Origin: Chlamydiales bacterium | Lineage (GTDB): Bacteria > Chlamydiota > Chlamydiia > Chlamydiales > Criblamydiaceae | Assembly (NCBI GenBank): GCA_024233575.1 | Contig: JACKPN010000024.1 | Span: 1-17,304 of the forward strand | Length of the DNA stretch: 17,304 nucleotides | Direction: 5' to 3' | Shown: positions 15,168 through 17,304 of the stretch, piece by piece | Layout: every line of letters starts with the position of its first letter | How positions within the stretch are numbered: the stretch's first letter is position 1 | Position numbers and translations under genes: made by a program | The notes under the pieces: generated by a model | Told to the model about the DNA's origin: nothing | The model's database searches: none | The model's input: only the letters and a program-made list of their open reading frames with translations

Positions 15168-16211
15168 ATGATACTTGTAACAGGAGGGGCCGGTTTCATC
15201 GGTTCCAACTTCATCCTAGAGTGGTTGGAGCAACGCGAAGAAGGCGTAATCAACATCGACGCGCTGACATATGCTGGCAACCTGCTTAACCTAAAGGATA
15301 TAGAAAATGACTCCCGTTATTCTTTCATCCACGGTGACATTTGCAATGGATCACTGATCAGCGATCTTCTGAAAAAAAATCGCCCGCAGGTCATTATCCA
15401 CTTCGCTGCAGAGAGCCATGTCGATCGTTCGATTGATAGCCCCGCGCCCTTCATACAAACAAATATCAATGGAACATTCCAGATTCTAGAAGCACTGCTA
15501 CGGCATCATCGCGATGGACATTCATTTCGTTTTATCCACGTCTCCACCGACGAAGTTTACGGCTCGTTGAAAAAAAATGATCCATCAACGGTCGAAGGAG
15601 CGCCCTACCGCCCCAGCAGCCCCTATGCCGCATCGAAAGCTGCTTCCGACCACTTGGTTCGCTCCTACCACGAAACCTACGACTTACCAACAATCGTCAC
15701 CAACTGCACCAACAACTTTGGACGATTTCAATTCCCGGAAAAATTGATTCCGCTCATCATTAGCAATTGTGCCGATGGCAAGCCTCTTCCTATCTATGGC
15801 GATGGCAAAAATATCCGCGACTGGTTGCATGTCAGTGACATGTGTTCGGGGCTACGCGCCGTGATCGATAAGGGCGTCATCGGCGAAACCTATCACATCG
15901 CCAACGGACAAGAAAAGCGCAACATCGACGTTGTCGAAGCGGTCTGCGCCATTATGGATGAGCTGCGACCAGCAGGTGCGCCGCATCGGCGATTAATCGC
16001 TTTCACTGAAGACCGTCCTGGTCACGACTTCCGTTACTCACTGAGTTACAATAAAATAAGAGACGAACTTGGTTGGCAGCCAGAGGGTGGATTCGAAGAA
16101 CATCTGAAAAAAACCGTCCTATGGTACCTTGATAATGAAGATTGGCTCAACACCGTCCGTAGCGGAGACTATCGCGCTTGGGTTGAGAAACATTATGGAG
16201 AAAACACATGA
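15168..16211 (+). CDS. rmlB: dTDP-glucose 4,6-dehydratase
   Basis: Converts dTDP-glucose to dTDP-4-keto-6-deoxyglucose, the second step of dTDP-L-rhamnose synthesis, in the cytoplasm. The 347-residue length fits the family. It is an extended short-chain dehydrogenase: GGAGFIGS with Gly6, Gly9 and Gly12 binds NAD, HFAAESHVDRSI is the RmlB signature, HVSTDEVYG supplies Thr127, Asp128 and Glu129, and YAASK supplies Tyr153 and Lys157. QFPEKLIPLIISNC and GDGKNIRDWLHVSDM are typical substrate-binding segments. TAGGAG five bases before the ATG is a good ribosome-binding site. It is the first gene of a rightward rml operon, and its stop overlaps the rmlA start (ATGA). Confidence 0.97.
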   Translation: MILVTGGAGFIGSNFILEWLEQREEGVINIDALTYAGNLLNLKDIENDSRYSFIHGDICNGSLISDLLKKNRPQVIIHFAAESHVDRSIDSPAPFIQTNINGTFQILEALLRHHRDGHSFRFIHVSTDEVYGSLKKNDPSTVEGAPYRPSSPYAASKAASDHLVRSYHETYDLPTIVTNCTNNFGRFQFPEKLIPLIISNCADGKPLPIYGDGKNIRDWLHVSDMCSGLRAVIDKGVIGETYHIANGQEKRNIDVVEAVCAIMDELRPAGAPHRRLIAFTEDRPGHDFRYSLSYNKIRDELGWQPEGGFEEHLKKTVLWYLDNEDWLNTVRSGDYRAWVEKHYGENT

Positions 16212-17083
16212 AAGGAATCATTCTTGCCGGTGGAAGCGGGACGCGTCTTTATCCTGCGACAGCGGCAATCTCCAAGCAGCTTCTTCCCATTTATGACAAA
16301 CCGATGATCTACTATCCGCTGTCAGTGCTGATGCTGGCGGGTATTCGCGATATCCTGATTATCTCCACTCCGCAAGATACCCCACGGTTCGAGCTTCTTC
16401 TGCAAAATGGTGAACAGTGGGGACTCAACCTCCGCTACTCCATACAAGAAAATCCCAACGGCCTTGCTGAAGCGTTCATTATCGGAAAAAATTTCATCGG
16501 CGACGATAGCTGTGCCATGATCCTCGGCGATAACATCTTCTATGGCAACGACCTGTCGCAACTCTTACAACAAGCAGTAGCTCGTAAGTCTGGATCAACG
16601 GTCTTCGCCTACCGCGTAAGCGATCCCGAACGCTATGGCGTCATTGAATTTGATCATAACAACAAACCGCAGCGCATCATCGAAAAACCAAAACAACCGC
16701 TCTCTCCTTTTGCTATCACCGGCTTGTACTTCTACGACAACCGTGTCATTGATATCGCTGAAAGCCTGAAGCCCTCGGCCCGCGGAGAGCTGGAAATCAC
16801 CGACATCAACCAGCGCTATCTGGAAATGGGCGAGCTGCATGTACAGATCATGAACCGCGGCATCGCCTGGTTGGACACCGGAACATTTGACTCGTTGATG
16901 AACGCTTCCGAATTCATCCGCACGATTCAGAACCGCCAAGGGGTGCAGATCGCTTGTCTTGAAGAAATCGCCTTCCGCATGGGCTATATCGATCTTTATC
17001 GTCTTCGGAAGATAGGTGAAGCTATGAAGCAGAACAGCTACGGCAAATATCTACTGGCGATTGCCGATGAGGAAATGTCATGA
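16208..17083 (+). CDS. rmlA: Glucose-1-phosphate thymidylyltransferase
   Basis: Makes dTDP-glucose from dTTP and glucose 1-phosphate, the entry step to dTDP-rhamnose. The 291-residue length fits RmlA. Visible motifs are the nucleotide-binding loop AGGSGTRLYPATAAISKQLL (7-26), LGDNIFYG with metal-binding Asp108, IIEKPK with Lys160, GELEITDINQRYL, and WLDTGTFDSL with Asp223. The C-terminus (LEEIAFRMGYIDLYRL) is the usual RmlA tail. GGAG lies eight bases before the ATG, which overlaps the end of rmlB; the stop in turn overlaps the rmlC start. The order rmlB-rmlA-rmlC is a common variant of the rml operon. Confidence 0.97.
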   Translation: MKGIILAGGSGTRLYPATAAISKQLLPIYDKPMIYYPLSVLMLAGIRDILIISTPQDTPRFELLLQNGEQWGLNLRYSIQENPNGLAEAFIIGKNFIGDDSCAMILGDNIFYGNDLSQLLQQAVARKSGSTVFAYRVSDPERYGVIEFDHNNKPQRIIEKPKQPLSPFAITGLYFYDNRVIDIAESLKPSARGELEITDINQRYLEMGELHVQIMNRGIAWLDTGTFDSLMNASEFIRTIQNRQGVQIACLEEIAFRMGYIDLYRLRKIGEAMKQNSYGKYLLAIADEEMS

Positions 17084-17304
17084 AGGCTGTCAATACTGCG
17101 CTTTCCGAAGTAAAAATTATTGAACCTCATGTATTTCAAGATGATCGCGGCTTCTTTTTCGAAAGCTACAACAAGCGTGCTTTCGCCGAAGCGATCGGTA
17201 GCGATCCTGATTTCGTTCAGGACAACCACTCCCGGTCCGCTAAAGGTGTCCTTCGCGGGCTTCACTTCCAAGATCCGCATCGACAAGCAAAACTAGTACG
17301 CGTG
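17080..17304 (+). CDS. rmlC: dTDP-4-dehydrorhamnose 3,5-epimerase (5' part only)
   Basis: The frame opens with ATG at 17080, coupled to rmlA by ATGA and preceded by GAGGA, and runs 75 codons to the window edge. The N-terminus is plainly RmlC: VKIIEPHVFQDDRGFFFESY, then FVQDNHSRSAKGVLRGLHFQ, where the His of RGLHFQ is the conserved catalytic-site histidine, followed by RQAKLVRV. The enzyme epimerises dTDP-4-keto-6-deoxyglucose at C3 and C5. rmlD, the last gene of the pathway, is expected beyond the window but is not seen. Confidence 0.95.
   Translation, partial: MKAVNTALSEVKIIEPHVFQDDRGFFFESYNKRAFAEAIGSDPDFVQDNHSRSAKGVLRGLHFQDPHRQAKLVRV

Overview
The window is part of a surface or exopolysaccharide biosynthesis locus of a Gram-negative-type bacterium. 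Fifteen coding genes are supported. Thirteen build, decorate, polymerise, export or trim a polysaccharide. The other two (a small bilobed-hydrophobic membrane protein and a MATE transporter) sit in a central block bounded by decayed insertion-sequence ends. The small protein has the layout of a chlamydial Inc (inclusion-membrane) protein, so a chlamydia-like or other host-associated bacterium is possible. That rests on one protein's architecture and is a weak taxonomic call.

Layout. Positions 1-4196 (minus strand, read right to left): a GT4 glycosyltransferase, a GT2 rhamnosyltransferase-like enzyme, a left-handed-beta-helix acetyltransferase and a Wzx-type flippase cut by the window edge. 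They are tightly packed, two of them joined by 8-bp overlaps. Positions 4197-4246 are a short divergent control region with stacked palindromes. Positions 4247-5539 (plus): a multi-membrane-span GT39-like glycosyltransferase. Positions 5573-7886: the AT-richer block, with the Inc-like gene, a transposase-end remnant, the MATE gene, and a second transposase-end remnant in opposite orientation. Positions 7887-15084 (minus): O-antigen ligase/polymerase, GT39-like enzyme, GT4, a secreted glycoside-hydrolase-like protein and a processive-type GT2. Most of these are coupled by 4-bp ATGA overlaps. Positions 15085-15167 are a second divergent promoter region. Positions 15168-17304 (plus): rmlB, rmlA and the start of rmlC, all ATGA-coupled, for dTDP-L-rhamnose.

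Working together (inference): the rml genes supply dTDP-rhamnose. The GT2 and GT4 enzymes assemble a repeat unit on the cytoplasmic face. The flippase moves it across the inner membrane. The polytopic GT39-like enzymes add sugars from lipid carriers on the periplasmic side. The O-antigen polymerase/ligase-like protein joins units, and the exported GH-like protein may trim or release polymer. The MATE and Inc-like genes look like cargo brought in by mobile elements and not like parts of the pathway.

No rRNA, tRNA, CRISPR array or convincing rho-independent terminator was seen. No gene-free stretch exceeds 300 bases; the longest (7660-7886 and 6173-6360) are covered by the remnants described below.
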